From contig NC_088300.1 in NCBI RefSeq assembly GCF_032854445.1, positions 34,827,608 through 34,891,607 of the forward strand: a DNA stretch of 64,000 nt. Reading direction: 5' to 3'. The DNA comes from Liolophura sinensis (lineage: Eukaryota; Mollusca; Polyplacophora; Chitonida; Chitonidae). Below, piece after piece: positions 13,860 through 25,559 of this stretch (position 1 is its first letter; the number at the start of each line of letters is the position of its first letter). The notes under the pieces are model-generated. The model saw only the letters and a list, made by a program, of their open reading frames with translations. It had not been told where the DNA came from and ran no database searches. Position numbers and translations under genes: made by a program.

Positions 13860-14375
13860 TTCAAACAAAATAAAATACATATCATAAATATTATTCGAGT
13901 TAGATACATTACAAGATATCAGATGACAGATATCCATTTATTATATTACATTACAAGCCTGAAAATTTATGTACCTGGTGCCTGGCATTTTGGAAAGTAA
14001 CATTTTGGAGAAAGTTGTAAGACCCATATTATCCAATGCTATCTAATTTTAACCTGTGTAACCTTGGTTTGATACTATGTACCCAGGCAATGTGGGTCTT
14101 ACTTCTTTCTCCAAAGTGTTATTACATCAATATTTTTGCTATTTAAGTTTCACCGGTTAAGATTAGATAACATTGGACAATATGGGTCTTACAACTTTCT
14201 CTGAAATGTTACTTTCGAAAATGTCAGGCACCGACATTTTCAGGCTTGTAATGTAATATAATAAATGGATAGCAGTCATCTGATATTTTGAAATGTATCT
14301 CACTCGAATAATATTTATGACATATATTTTATTAGTGCACTATTTTTTGTTTTTATATGTAAAGTTTTGTTTGAA
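13860..14375. mobile_element. foldback / MITE-like element with long imperfect inverted arms
   Basis: The left arm (about 13860-14056) and right arm (about 14155-14375) are imperfect reverse complements around a loop of about 100 bp. Shared pieces include ATAAATATTATTCGAGT, TTTATTATATTACATTACAA, GCCTGAAAAT and GAAAGTTGTAAGACCCATAT. The ends read TTCAAAC...GTTTGAA and are flanked on both sides by TA, as for elements with a TA target duplication. The loop holds a further partial copy of the GGGTCTTAC/TTTCTCC segment. No transposase frame is present, so the element would be non-autonomous. The arms are AT-rich and the exact ends are uncertain. Confidence 0.7.
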
Positions 14376-14587
14376 TATTAAAATAAAATAAAAGATGAAT
14401 CAAATATCAATGTACCAAGTCATACAATTACACAAGCATGTCACAAATATGTTATTTGTCCTGAAAAAGCCTCCAACTTTTAACTGTTTAAGCACCTTGT
14501 AATATCTCCCATGACGCATATTCATCTTAACATCTTCATTTATACACAGGTACTCAAGCAAAATTTCTTTGCTATCATGCTAGATTT

Positions 14588-14790
14588 GATTTGATTTGGT
14601 TAGTGTTTTACGCCGTACTCAAGGATATTTCACCGATAAGACAACCATTAGCATTATGGTGGGAAGGAACCGGGCAGAGCCTGGGGAAAACCCATGACCA
14701 TCAGCAGGATGCTCACAGGCCTGGACTTGAACTGACAGCAACTGTTAGTGAGAGGTTCCTGGGTCACTGAGCCATGCTGGCATGCTAAAC
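14588..14790 (-). mobile_element. SINE family 1, diverged with internal deletion
   Basis: The tail side (GTGTTTTACGCCGTACTCAA), body (ATTATGGTGGGAAGGAACC) and head side (GAGAGGTTCCTGGGTCACTG) are all present, but the stretch between GCTCACAGG and CTGGACTTGAA is shortened. The element lies just right of the foldback element and just left of a poly-C run (about 14805-14825). Confidence 0.85.
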
Positions 14791-16351
14791 ACCCTCAGTC
14801 ACAGCCCCCCCCCCCCCCTCCCCCTCATTATCATGCTAGAAATAGGTCCACATGTTAGTGTCCTTAATATACTTAAAATTTTGGGAAAGAAAGACTGGAC
14901 ATTTTTCAACACCATATTCTAAAAATCTACTAGTGACCGCGCTGAAGAAAGCATGATGCTGTAAGAGGGAGTCCTATTAAAAGGCTAATAAATTTAACCA
15001 ATTAAAGTCACTCTACAAAACTGATTATGTACCAGGTGTCATTTGCAATCAAACTGACATGAGTATGAAATGACTATCTGCTTATTCAAGGTTGAACAGT
15101 CTGAGAAGTCTCATTCAGGTATGCTTCACGAGATCCATAACTCGGTAGAGCTCTAAGTTTATACCTTTAATTGATTACAATTACAAGATAAAGCTAGAAT
15201 TAACGAGCTTGTATGAATATTCAAACGATTATCATCATAATGTATACCCTCCAGGCCGAAAATGCTCACTTTTATTTCCCTTTGTCATGGTAAAGAGCTC
15301 AAGGCATCCGTGCATATCGCCACAAACATCTGGTATAATAAACACTTGAGACGGCTTTAATCTATTATCTTTGGCAACTGCCTACTGCATTATACGAGAA
15401 GGCATCTTAAAATACTTGTAATGCCACTACAGGGGTTATCTCCACAGACTCATCCAAATCTCTCCAAATATCTTGTCGACTTCATTGTTTTTATCAGATT
15501 TATTAACTTATTAATGTTCACAGATCTGGGCTAATATTAATACAGCTGAGCTTCTCAGAACGACAACTGAAAATCCGTTAACATAAAGGTAGGCACGACC
15601 AAAATGCACTCAAATGGCTGATGACCACCAGCATTTGCATTTCCAAATGATTAACACTTTCATGCATGCTCATTACTACACGTGCATATATTTGATACTT
15701 TTTAATACTTGTTTATTACAAAACTTCTTTTTTTGAGTGGCTGAGGAGAAAGGCATTGAAACAAATGTTAAAATTCCCCTCTTCACACTTAAAAACATGC
15801 TTACACCAATTTTATAAAGAAACTTCTCTCAATCTTTAAAAAGAGCAAAAGAATTGCCAATTATATCAATTGATGATATCTACAGCACTTATCTACTGCA
15901 CTAATCTATACCTTAACTCTGGTCTGTAAAAAAGCTCCGTGAGAAACGCTTGAAGACCTTAAACTGATACTTTTTGATGCCGACACTAAGGTTTCATAAT
16001 AAGAAATTAACGAAAATGACGTTTCAGAAAACACTCTTCATTGGCCCTGTAAGGAGGATGAAGGAATCAACCTGAACCCAGTAAAATGTGTCACTTAAAA
16101 AATGTTAAACTATACGTGATGTACAGTAGATACTATATGTGCATGCATTTATATGTGATACTTCTTTGTTTTCAGTGGATAAGAAAAAAATCATAGAAAC
16201 AAATCTTAAACTTTGTGTTCTTAAACTTAAAATCACACTTATGCTAATTTTATCTTACATCTTCTCAGTCTAAACAACAACATATTAAGAAATCAAAAAT
16301 TTCCACTTTGTGATATCTACAGCATTTAATCATCATGAAATCTGCAGGTCT

Positions 16352-16518
16352 TCATCATGTACCTTCATCTTTCTGACAGGAAACAGCAGAAGGTCTGGCA
16401 GCAACCTGCAGACAGTTGATGGACCATTCTCAGTTTTCTCCCACCATAACGCTGACTGCCGTCGTATAAGTGAAATAATCTTATGTAAGGTGTTATGTAA
16501 TCAAATAAATAAATAAAA
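16352..16518 (+). mobile_element. SINE family 1, 3' part, diverged
   Basis: Plus-oriented copy: AGAAGGTCTGGCAGCAACC, TTTTCTCCCACCATAACGC and GTCGTATAAGTGAAATAAT, ending in an (AAAT)n-like tail at about 16501-16518. The tRNA-like head is absent. Confidence 0.8.
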
Positions 16519-17749
16519 TTACTAGAACTTCCCTGTTCCAACTCACTGCACACTTTCAGTACATGTACGTGAAAATATTCAAACATACAACAACAAACAT
16601 CAATCAAATGAAGAAAAAAAAAATTATTTCAATATCTGATTTTCTGAATCACTATTTTCAAGTCAAGGTACCGCTTTTCTTAACTCTGATGTAAATGTAA
16701 GACTTACATGTGCATACATGTTGGTTAACATTATTCTTGTTTCAAACAAAATGAAACTTTCATTTTACTGACACTAAATGTACAACCCCAAACCGAGACA
16801 ATGTAAGAAAATACATGTAACTGTTGATATGAAAAAATGAATCCTACATTGCTTCGGGCCACCCGTGGGCAGGGGAAAATGTTAGCACCTGGGTGGGAGT
16901 TAGAGGGGTTACAGTTGAGCCAGGTGTAGATTACTGCAGAAATGGGGAGTTTTTAGGGACGAGTGGCTGAGTGCCAGCCCGGGTGTTAGATCGTGGTGAT
17001 CTGTGAGAGGCCATGACAACAACGGCACTTGTCCTGAGCCACTCTGCTGCGGGAAAAAAAAAACAGTTTTAGATTTCCTTCTAATGGGGATTGTTCTTAA
17101 GGAGTGTCACATGTCGAGGTTTAATGTGGTAGAAAACCATCACTTTGTCTCGGGGCGTGATTTGTGTAATTGGTCTAAGGGGCATTAGATCTAGTCAAGT
17201 GCACCAATATGGATGTCGCACTCGAGTGTCAGTCATCCGCGACGCAGCAGACATCTCACACCTACATGCATCATGTGCTGATGGATCACATGCGACTGGA
17301 CACTTAGTTACTTTTCCCCCCATAGAAATATAAAACGCATCTAACTCTTAGATGGCCAGTCTCTGACTCTCAGCTATTTTAACTTCACAAAAATCTACAT
17401 CTTCTCTAAAAAAAGGTTATTATGTTAATTCAAAAATTAAATAGTTATGCATGAATTTATTCTACTATGATTAACTGTAGTAAATCAAAAATGCCTTCAT
17501 CAATAAATGAAAAAATCTCTCCTATGCATTTTCACGATAATCATTGTTTCTGCCATGGACCTGTATTTAAAGCAACAAAGCTGTATCTACAAAAAAATAT
17601 ATGAAACAAAGCAATTATTTTTGTCAACTGCTTATGTGCTTGCAAATGTAACCGACAGCTAATTTACTGTTCTGTTTTTGTTCATGTGTATGTAACTTTC
17701 TGCCGTTCAGATTCCCTGTCATAAATCAGAATAAATTTGCCACAGGCAT

Positions 17750-18080
17750 CCATCTGGATGGAGCAGTAGATATCAATAAGCTGCTAATCCCAAGATTAAG
17801 GAGGACGATACAGCATCTCGACTGAGGAAATGGCCACAGATCACTCCTCCTCTCATAAACACCGTCTCAATGTCGCCCAGAAACCACAATTTTAGCAATT
17901 AGAAATAATTAGAGATTTGTTGGAAGCTGGAGTTGGCTGGCCTGATCCCGATGATGAGAACTGTTTGCTGGGATTACCCCGCCCCTGGAATGAACATCAG
18001 GGTATTAACCCTTACCCCTCTCTCGTTCACCCCCAACACTGACACCGCTCAAAATAGCCTTAACCAGTAAACCCGCTGAA
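17750..18080. promoter_or_regulatory. candidate conserved non-coding block (downstream intron)
   Basis: About 330 bp with balanced composition, including GCAATTAGAAATAATTAG (paired homeodomain-type cores). No frame resembles a PAS exon. About 1.9 kb downstream of the bHLH exon in the gene's direction. Confidence 0.25.
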
Positions 18081-18413
18081 ACTCAATCCTGTACAGCCCA
18101 CTTCTTCCCACTCAACACAGCCCTTCACATAATGCTGGCACATTTTCTAAAGGTTAATTCTTATTTCTGGTTACCTTTGAAACACGTTTTATTTGGTGGA
18201 AAAATAATGTATTTGTACCTCATATTCTCAAAAGAAAGTTCTTTAAAGCTTTAAAAAATTTAATCATTTTCGTAAAAGCCTTAAAATACAGTTTCAGAAT
18301 GTCAACATGTACATGTATGTTTTAGACCCTTAGAAAAAAAAAAGAAGAAAAAAACCCCTTAAACTACAAACCTGTATTGATGCATGCAAAGGTAAAATCT
18401 TACACAAACACAG

Positions 18414-18465
<52 letters not shown>

Positions 18466-19515
18466 ACTTCAATTAAATCCTCTAGGGCAGTTTTAAGCCT
18501 TTAGAAAAACAAAACCAGATTTTCACTTTGAAAATCCAACCAAATTCATGGCATTATATTAGAACTTAAATAACTGTTACATAAGACTTAAATTAAGCAT
18601 TTATATTTGAAATGGTCTGCCAAATCTGAATCTTCTTTAAGCGTTTAGTTTAGTTTACATTATTTTACATTAGTTTATCTAAAATCCTTCTCATACAGAT
18701 TCACCAGAACTCATTTACAGAGATGAAAATAATTATATAATTCAACAGTTTAAAAAGTGCAATGCATAAAATCAAAAATAGCAAAGTAAGCACAAGAAAA
18801 TGATTTCACAGGAATGACAATAAAAAGAATAGGTTCAGTTTTCATAACTGATATGCAGGATGCGTATTTGAAAGATGACATTTTTACTTCATTTATACTA
18901 GGGTTACAATCATTTGTCAGAGATAAAATTCAGACCAGTTTTATAATAATGATCACTATATGAACATGTATACCTTTTCTGGAAACTTCACGTGCTTACA
19001 CTTTTCTCCACATTCTTTTGGTAATCAATGAAGCTGAGAAAGGCATAAATCTAAACAAAAACTAAAGACTTTTTTTTTTTTAAACTGAAAATGCTTTTCT
19101 GTCAGATTTCACCATTTTGAGGATTTACATCAACATTAATAGTCCACTGCTGAATGTTTAAGAGGAAGACATTTCCGGAAAATTGTATTGTTTAACTTAG
19201 TGTTTACGAAAACATGCACATGAAGTTAAACAAAACTGCCAAAAGAAAACAAATATTAATTTTAAACTTACAGTTCATTTATGTCACTTATCTTTGAATG
19301 GCATGCAAGAAACAAAAACAAAAAACATGGAAAATTTTGAGCACATTTTTTGAGTCATCTAAAGGCCTGCAAATATGAGGTGTGGGTGGCGACTAGATTA
19401 TTGCCTCTGACAGGTTCTTTGGATGACTGATTGACTGAAAGGTTGGTGTTTAACACCATACTTAAGAACTTTTCACCTCTATGACAGCTGTCAAGTTGGA
19501 TTGATTGGGGAGAGA

Positions 19516-19690
19516 TTTTTTTTTTTTCTGATTCGTGTTTTACGCCGTACTCAAGAATATTTCACTTATACGACGGCGGCAAGCATTATGGTGGGTGGAA
19601 ACCGGGCAGAGCCCGGGGGAAACCCACGACCATCCACAGGTGGCTGGCAGACTTTCCCACATACAATTGGGGAAAGAGAAATACCACAAA
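19516..19690 (-). mobile_element. SINE family 1, 5'-truncated
   Basis: A poly-T stretch (the A-tail of the minus copy) at 19516-19527 is followed by GTGTTTTACGCCGTACTCAA, a well-conserved AAACCGGGCAGAGCCCGGGG core and a degraded right end. It lies about 260 bp from the bHLH exon, inside the downstream intron. Confidence 0.9.
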
Positions 19691-19952
19691 CCTCTGCCAG
19701 GCTAAACTCAATCTGACTTACATGCAAAGCTGCTACGTACCATAACCATACCATAGCGAGAGCTATATTTGAACACACTACCTCATTGGTCCATTAATTG
19801 AGAAGTCAATTAGTATATAAAATTCACCACCTCACTGTTTCAGGAAAACAATTATGGTGTGGGAGAACACAACAGAAAATCTCTGTGAAAACTATTCAAT
19901 AAAAGTACGTGAAAGTGGGATGATATCTGCCATGTGCATAATTTGTGTTTAC

Positions 19953-20191
19953 CTTTTATAGATTTATTGGGTGGGGGTCCATCCCTGTGCCATGGGGGGT
20001 CTCCGTGACTGGAGAAGTCTCTTAGCTTCAGGTAGCTGATGGACAGCCGGATGATGGAGGCCTTGTCCAGCTGGCTGGTGATGGCAGCCGGAAGGGGAAG
20101 TAACTTAGCCAGCTCGTAGAACTCATAGTTTTCCTTTCCACGTCGAGATCGGGCTGCATCTCGTGATTTTTCTTTTCTTAGTTCCAGAATA
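19953..20191 (-). CDS. NPAS3/trh-like: bHLH exon of a trachealess/NPAS1/NPAS3-class bHLH-PAS transcription factor
   Basis: Internal coding exon of 239 bp (1 + 79 codons + 1), with a CTTTCAG acceptor behind a pyrimidine-rich tract and an AAAAG|GTAAAC donor. Residues about 5-20 form the basic DNA-contact region ([17 protein letters not shown]). They are followed by helix 1 ([12 protein letters not shown]), a loop (PAAITSQLD) and helix 2 ([17 protein letters not shown]), then the class-typical GDPPW and a PPPN stretch that leads into PAS-A. From memory this block is nearly identical to vertebrate NPAS3/NPAS1 and Drosophila trachealess. The ENYEF and YLKLRDFS spellings look closest to trachealess. 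Proteins of this class are nuclear, dimerise with ARNT/Tango and bind CME/E-box-like sites. The exon enters in phase 2 and leaves in phase 1; the next codon must begin with G, which fits the valine expected at the start of the following exon. It is the only confident coding sequence in the window. The PAS exons must lie at lower coordinates or outside the window. Confidence 0.95.
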
Positions 20192-23100
20192 CTGAAAGTA
20201 ACCAAAGAAACTGATTCATTAAACAATATTTATCATTATATGAGTGAAGTATTGGTCTCAGACATGTTACATATGCTATAAAATTAAACTTCTCCGTTCA
20301 CCAGGAATTGGCGGGTAAATATACGAAGACCATGACTAAATTACATGAACCTCACATGCATCGTTCTTATTGGAACACCTTTCACAACGAGAAAGCAAAC
20401 TTGTTTAATTTTAACACAACTTAGTATGATACAATTTCAACAGCAAATCATAAAACATACATGTGAAAAACAAAGAAGGGAATATCAAACACACAACGAA
20501 TAAATATCTGACTGAAAGAACGTATAAATGATTGAGGTTTAAAGCCACTAGCAATATTTCTGCCATATCTTGGCAGGATTCAAAGTCGATCTGAATGAAC
20601 GATATTGATGTTAATTCTTATCAAGAATGTTAAGATGTTGACAAGATGTTAATTCTTGTCAAGAATTAACACTTAATTGTTAACATTTCTTCAGGATAGA
20701 AATCCAACATTAATTTAATCTCTGACGTGAGTTAATGAACTAATGATCGTTATATTTGCAGCCATCATGCGCATTGACAATTGTCTGTCTAATGTTACAC
20801 CATCTAGATTTGTGATAGCTTTTCTACTGGCACTTTGTTTCCAAACTTGAAGAGTTGTGGGCAAAATCTCATTGGAGGCCGGAAATGCACTTCCTTCTAA
20901 AGATGGATGAAGTTTGTCGGCCATTGCCAGCCAGTGAAAACAGAGTCAGCGTCTGACGACAATGAGACTTCCTGTTTCGCCAAGAATCTATCCTCTCTTG
21001 GGAGTTCAACTAAACTAATTCATCATCTGTCGCAAAAAAAAATCTATACCTCTAATCATAAAAGGTAAATTTTCCAGAGACGGCATGGGCACTAAGCGAG
21101 TTCCGTCTCTTTAGTGGGAAGCCTGTTGGGTAAATCAACTCCGGCTGAAATGAGAAGCCTATCAGAGTTGTATACACGAGCTCTCCTTCACTGGAGGTAT
21201 GAATAGTGCATGAAGCCAGCCAGGCTGATAAGGTAGCACAAATCAGCCAGCAATCAAACAGACAAACATTGCCCTTTCTTAACCAAACTCACTGAACGGA
21301 ATACAAACTACTCAGCATTATGCTTTATCGTTTCAGAAAATGGTTCTTAAATGACGTCTTGAACAAAATTGCCATGATTTTCTTCTGGCCGAGTACAGAT
21401 CGGATTTCACCCATCTCCTGACAGCTTAACCAGTTTACAGTTATTAAGTCTGAGTGAAAATAAATCATCAGTTGTAGAACTTGTCTGGTCATTGTAATAA
21501 TTATCAGATGATAAGCAAAACACACGAATTACATTTAAAGGAAACGAAAACATGCAAGGATGCAACATCAAAGAGCTCTCAATCAGCAACTGCTATTTTT
21601 AAGGGTATAATTCAAAGTGTGTCAACTTTGTGGCTGCGTAAGTGATAAATAGCAAATCTACAGTGTGGATGATTAAAGATTCAAACCTTGCTCCAGATTT
21701 TCAGTCCATTTGTCGACTATCGACGAAGTAAACATAGTTTATACGTTATGGGGGAATAATGGATTAATAATGGGTAATAATAATGGATAATGGAACATCA
21801 CCCTACCTTCCAAACAAATCTCAAAATAAGATCAACATAATTTTTAGAATCAGGAAATTTTCATTTCATCAGGTTCATGATGTCCAACTTGAGCCATATA
21901 GCAGAGAATCAACCATTCTTGCATCAAGATGAGAATCCGGCAAAATTAGAAACTTAGTCATCAAAGAAGGTTTAAAGTCAAATACACATGGAGTGTGTAA
22001 GGCTTAAGCCATGTTACACAACTCATTCACTTGTAGATCTGCAAATACATTTTTGGCTATCAGAAAATTGCATTATACTATAATATTAAAACAAATATAA
22101 ACCAACACTTGATTGAAATTTTCGGAAAACACAATCCAATAAATTTTTGGCTTTTTAGGGGGGGGGGGTGCATAATTTTCCAAGAGACTTCTTGGAAAGA
22201 GATGTTTTTCCACGGCATTGAACTATTATAAAATATATAGTGACTTTTATTTCTCAGGAATTTCAGAAAGTTTAAAGGGCTAAGTGTCTTCAGTAAGTCC
22301 CAAACATATCTTATTCACAGATGTAAGCTAAATATGCATTAAGATTATTTTTTTTCTAAAGCTTTCCAATCCATGCAACAAAAATCCAACAAATTTTTTA
22401 TAGTTTTTGAATGTGATATGTGATGGTGGATAGAACTTTTACAAACTCATGCAGGGTTTTACACAGCATGTTTATAACAGCATTATGAAGACATTCATTA
22501 ACGCCTTGCCATGATGCTAACAGAATAACAATATTCATATATGACAACGGACATAATTAAATAAACGTTATGAAGAATGAGAAAATAAAGGTTTTTGCCT
22601 TACCCAAGTAACTGTAGGACAACAACCTTTTTAATACATGTTTATGATATATTTAATCTCAAGCCTATAATACGTAAATCAAGGCTAAGTTGTTGACAAC
22701 AAATCTAATGACTGACGTCAGTTGTAATAACTGCCAATTATTGGTAAATAATGACCTCTTTTCTTGCCCCCCAGTGTAAACACGATCTACTGAAAGATTC
22801 TACTCTGTTAAAAGCTCCACCTCAACAGTAGGTATTATGTATATATTAATACCACGGCTACATGTGGCTCATCTTCTGCAGGCGCACAATTCCTTACTGA
22901 CACACCCACCAATGACTAATACAATTTCACGGAGGAAACTCCCACCCACAAAATTCAATTAGATGTGACTTAATTAACAGCTGATAATTTACATTCAATT
23001 ATTACTCCCGGGAGTTAACAACTTCTAAAGAATCTTTATGAAGATTCAGCTAAGTTTATAAAACCTTAACTTATATGGGCCCAGTTATAATTTTTCCATG

Positions 23101-23675
23101 ATGTTCAACATCACAGAAACTGTTCTCGCACAAAAAATGCTTCAATCTTAAAACTACCATTAATTCTTGAAAAGAAAACGAAATAAACTCCAACCATCCA
23201 ATCCAGAAAAAGAAAACACAGTTCTTAGATAATGATGTCATCCGGTAATGATTTTCATTTTTCTCGAAAAATAACTTGCAAGTTTATGAACATAGATTTT
23301 TTACTACTTTATTATTCTTTTAATTTATGTGTTATTCAAATAACTTTAAAAATCCACAAGTAGACTGTACATTTCATATATGTTTTAAAGGGGCTCAAGC
23401 GTCCCAAATAGTTTCTCCATTTACCTGTAAATACCCTAAATAGAGTACAATATACCCGGAACACGCAATATATGCACCCTTAAAAATCCTATGGAACCAA
23501 GAACAAAGATTAGTACAGAAGAAAACCTCGGAATAGTTAGCGTATACGGTGTAACGTCCAACACACTGCAAAGATTTTGAGTCAACATGCGATCTTACTT
23601 GATTAATATGTCATCGGTCTTATTTTATCCACACCAATAAAATGCTGACGTTTTGTTCGCTTGCCTTCCAAAGGA

Positions 23676-23784
23676 TTTATTTATTTATTTATTTGATTGG
23701 TGTTTTATGCCGTACTCAAGAATATTTCACTTCTACGACGGCGGCCAGCATTATGGTGGGAGGAAACTGGGCAGAGCCCGGGGG
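23676..23784 (-). mobile_element. SINE family 1 tail fragment (in duplication copy 1)
   Basis: A TTTATTTATT tail, GATTGGTGTTTTATGCCGTA and GTGGGAGGAAACTGGGCAGA, ending abruptly at GCCCGGGGG. Because it is duplicated with its flanks, it inserted before the 915-bp duplication. Confidence 0.9.
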
Positions 23785-23936
23785 CCTTCTATAAGAAAAA
23801 TAGTGTTTTATAAACCCTGTTAATCCAAATGGAAGGATACTTGTAAGATAGATTATATTTAACTTAATTTTAAAATAATTTTAGACATTTAGATAATAAC
23901 ATACATATATCATTAAAGTTAAAGAATTACAATTGC

Positions 23937-23972
<36 letters not shown>

Positions 23973-24590
23973 AATGTGTATGGTAGCTATGTAACTTTGT
24001 TTTATTTCTGAACATAAGATCTAAGATATTGAAACTGTTCTCGCACAAAAAATGCTTCAATCTTAAAACTACCATTAATTCTTGAAAAGAAAACGAAATA
24101 AACTCCAACCATCCAATCCAGAAAAAGAAAACACAGTTCTTAGATAATGATGTCATCCGGTAATGATTTTCATTTTTCTCGAAAAATAACTTGCAAGTTT
24201 ATGAACATAGATTTTTTACTACTTTATTATTCTTTTAATTTATGTGTTATTCAAATAACTTTAAAAATCCACAAGTAGACTGTACATTTCATATATGTTT
24301 TAAAGGGGCTCAAGCGTCCCAAATAGTTTCTCCATTTACCTGTAAATACCCTAAATAGAGTACAATATACCCGGAACACGCAATATATGCACCCTTAAAA
24401 ATCCTATGGAACCAAGAACAAAGATTAGTACAGAAGAAAACCTCGGAATAGTTAGCGTATACGGTGTAACGTCCAACACACTGCAAAGATTTTGAGTCAA
24501 CATGCGATCTTACTTGATTAATATGTCATCGGTCTTATTTTATCCACACCAATAAAATGCTGACGTTTTGTTCGCTTGCCTTCCAAAGGA

Positions 24591-24699
24591 TTTATTTATT
24601 TATTTATTTGATTGGTGTTTTATGCCGTACTCAAGAATATTTCACTTCTACGACGGCGGCCAGCATTATGGTGGGAGGAAACTGGGCAGAGCCCGGGGG
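24591..24699 (-). mobile_element. SINE family 1 tail fragment (in duplication copy 2)
   Basis: Same fragment and same truncation point as the copy 915 bp to the left. It arose by duplication, not by a separate insertion. Confidence 0.9.
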
Positions 24700-24848
24700 C
24701 CTTCTATAAGAAAAATAGTGTTTTATAAACCCTGTTAATCCAAATGGAAGGATACTTGTAAGATAGATTATATTTAACTTAATTTTAAAATAATTTTAGA
24801 CATTTAGATAATAACATACATATATCATTAAAGTTAAAGAATTACAAT

Positions 24849-24894
<46 letters not shown>

Positions 24895-24972
24895 GTGTAT
24901 GGTAGCTATGTAACTTTGTTTTATTTCTGAACATAAGATCTAAGATATTGAAGTGGACTGTTAACACTAAAT

Positions 24973-25059
24973 GTGGGTTTTCCCAGGGCTCTGCCCAGTT
25001 TCCTCCCACCACAATGATGGCCACGGTCATATAAGTGAACTATTTTTCAATAAATAAAT
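24973..25059 (+). mobile_element. SINE family 1 fragment, inverted relative to its neighbour
   Basis: GTGGGTTTTCCCAGGGCTCT, CAGTTTCCTCCCACCACAAT and an AATAAATAAAT tail. It starts shortly after the right end of the 915-bp duplication and is opposite in orientation to the two duplicated SINE fragments. Confidence 0.8.
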
Positions 25060-25082
25060 CACTAACACCGAATGAATATTCA

Positions 25083-25470
25083 AATTCAATTAAAGTTAAT
25101 TATATTACTTTCTTTACATAAAAATCTTGCTAATGACCCATAACATCTAGAACATATCCAAATACATTATAGTGGATTTCCTGAGAACATCAAACGTTTA
25201 TCCCAATTAAAATAAATTTATTTACATTATTCCCTTCACACAAAAGTCCTGCTGGTGAGCCACAACATTCAACACAGAGGTCAAGAGGATATCCAAATAT
25301 ATCGTAGTGGATTGCCTGAGAACATCAAATGTTTATCCAAATTAAAATAAATTTAATTATATTATTTCCTTCAATATGAAAATCTTGCTTACAAAATGAT
25401 CATAAACATCTGATGTGTACATCTAGAACATATTAAAAAGTATTATCATTAATTTACTGAGGACTATCAT
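25083..25470. repeat. degenerate tandem repeat, about 115-135 bp, three copies
   Basis: Three successive blocks share AATTAAAATAAATTTA, a CTTGCT(A/G) segment, CATCTAGAACATAT or a related form, and TTTATCC after GAGAACATCAAA. Blocks start near 25089, 25206 and 25341. Divergence is high and the third block is incomplete. Confidence 0.65.
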
Positions 25471-25559
25471 TAACACTTAACCGATAATTAAGTCTTTGCT
25501 ATTTAAATTATTCAAATTTCTTAACCAGGCAAAAAAAAAAACATTTTAACTGCTGCATA

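Larger units (their letters stand above)
1..19952 (-). other. intronic sequence 3' of the bHLH exon (open at the left window edge)
   Basis: The bHLH exon ends in a valid donor at 19952, and no later exon with PAS-A features was recognised at lower coordinates. This stretch is therefore most simply intron. It holds the 42-bp, 65-bp and 97-bp tandem arrays, a foldback element and SINE fragments. Between these (for example 2910-9780, 12480-13400 and 14800-16350) it is AT-rich, with many poly-A/T runs and no convincing gene. I could miss a short diverged exon by eye. Confidence 0.55.
23116..24949. repeat. 915-bp direct tandem duplication (two copies)
   Basis: Copy 1 (23116-24030) and copy 2 (24031-24949) appear identical by eye over all unique sequence. 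They differ only in an internal TA microsatellite, where copy 2 is 4 bp longer. Each copy carries a truncated SINE and the TA run. The sequence GAA is present both at the start of copy 1 and just after the end of copy 2, so the breakpoint has a 3-bp microhomology. This is either a very recent tandem duplication or an assembly or haplotype duplication. Confidence 0.95.
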
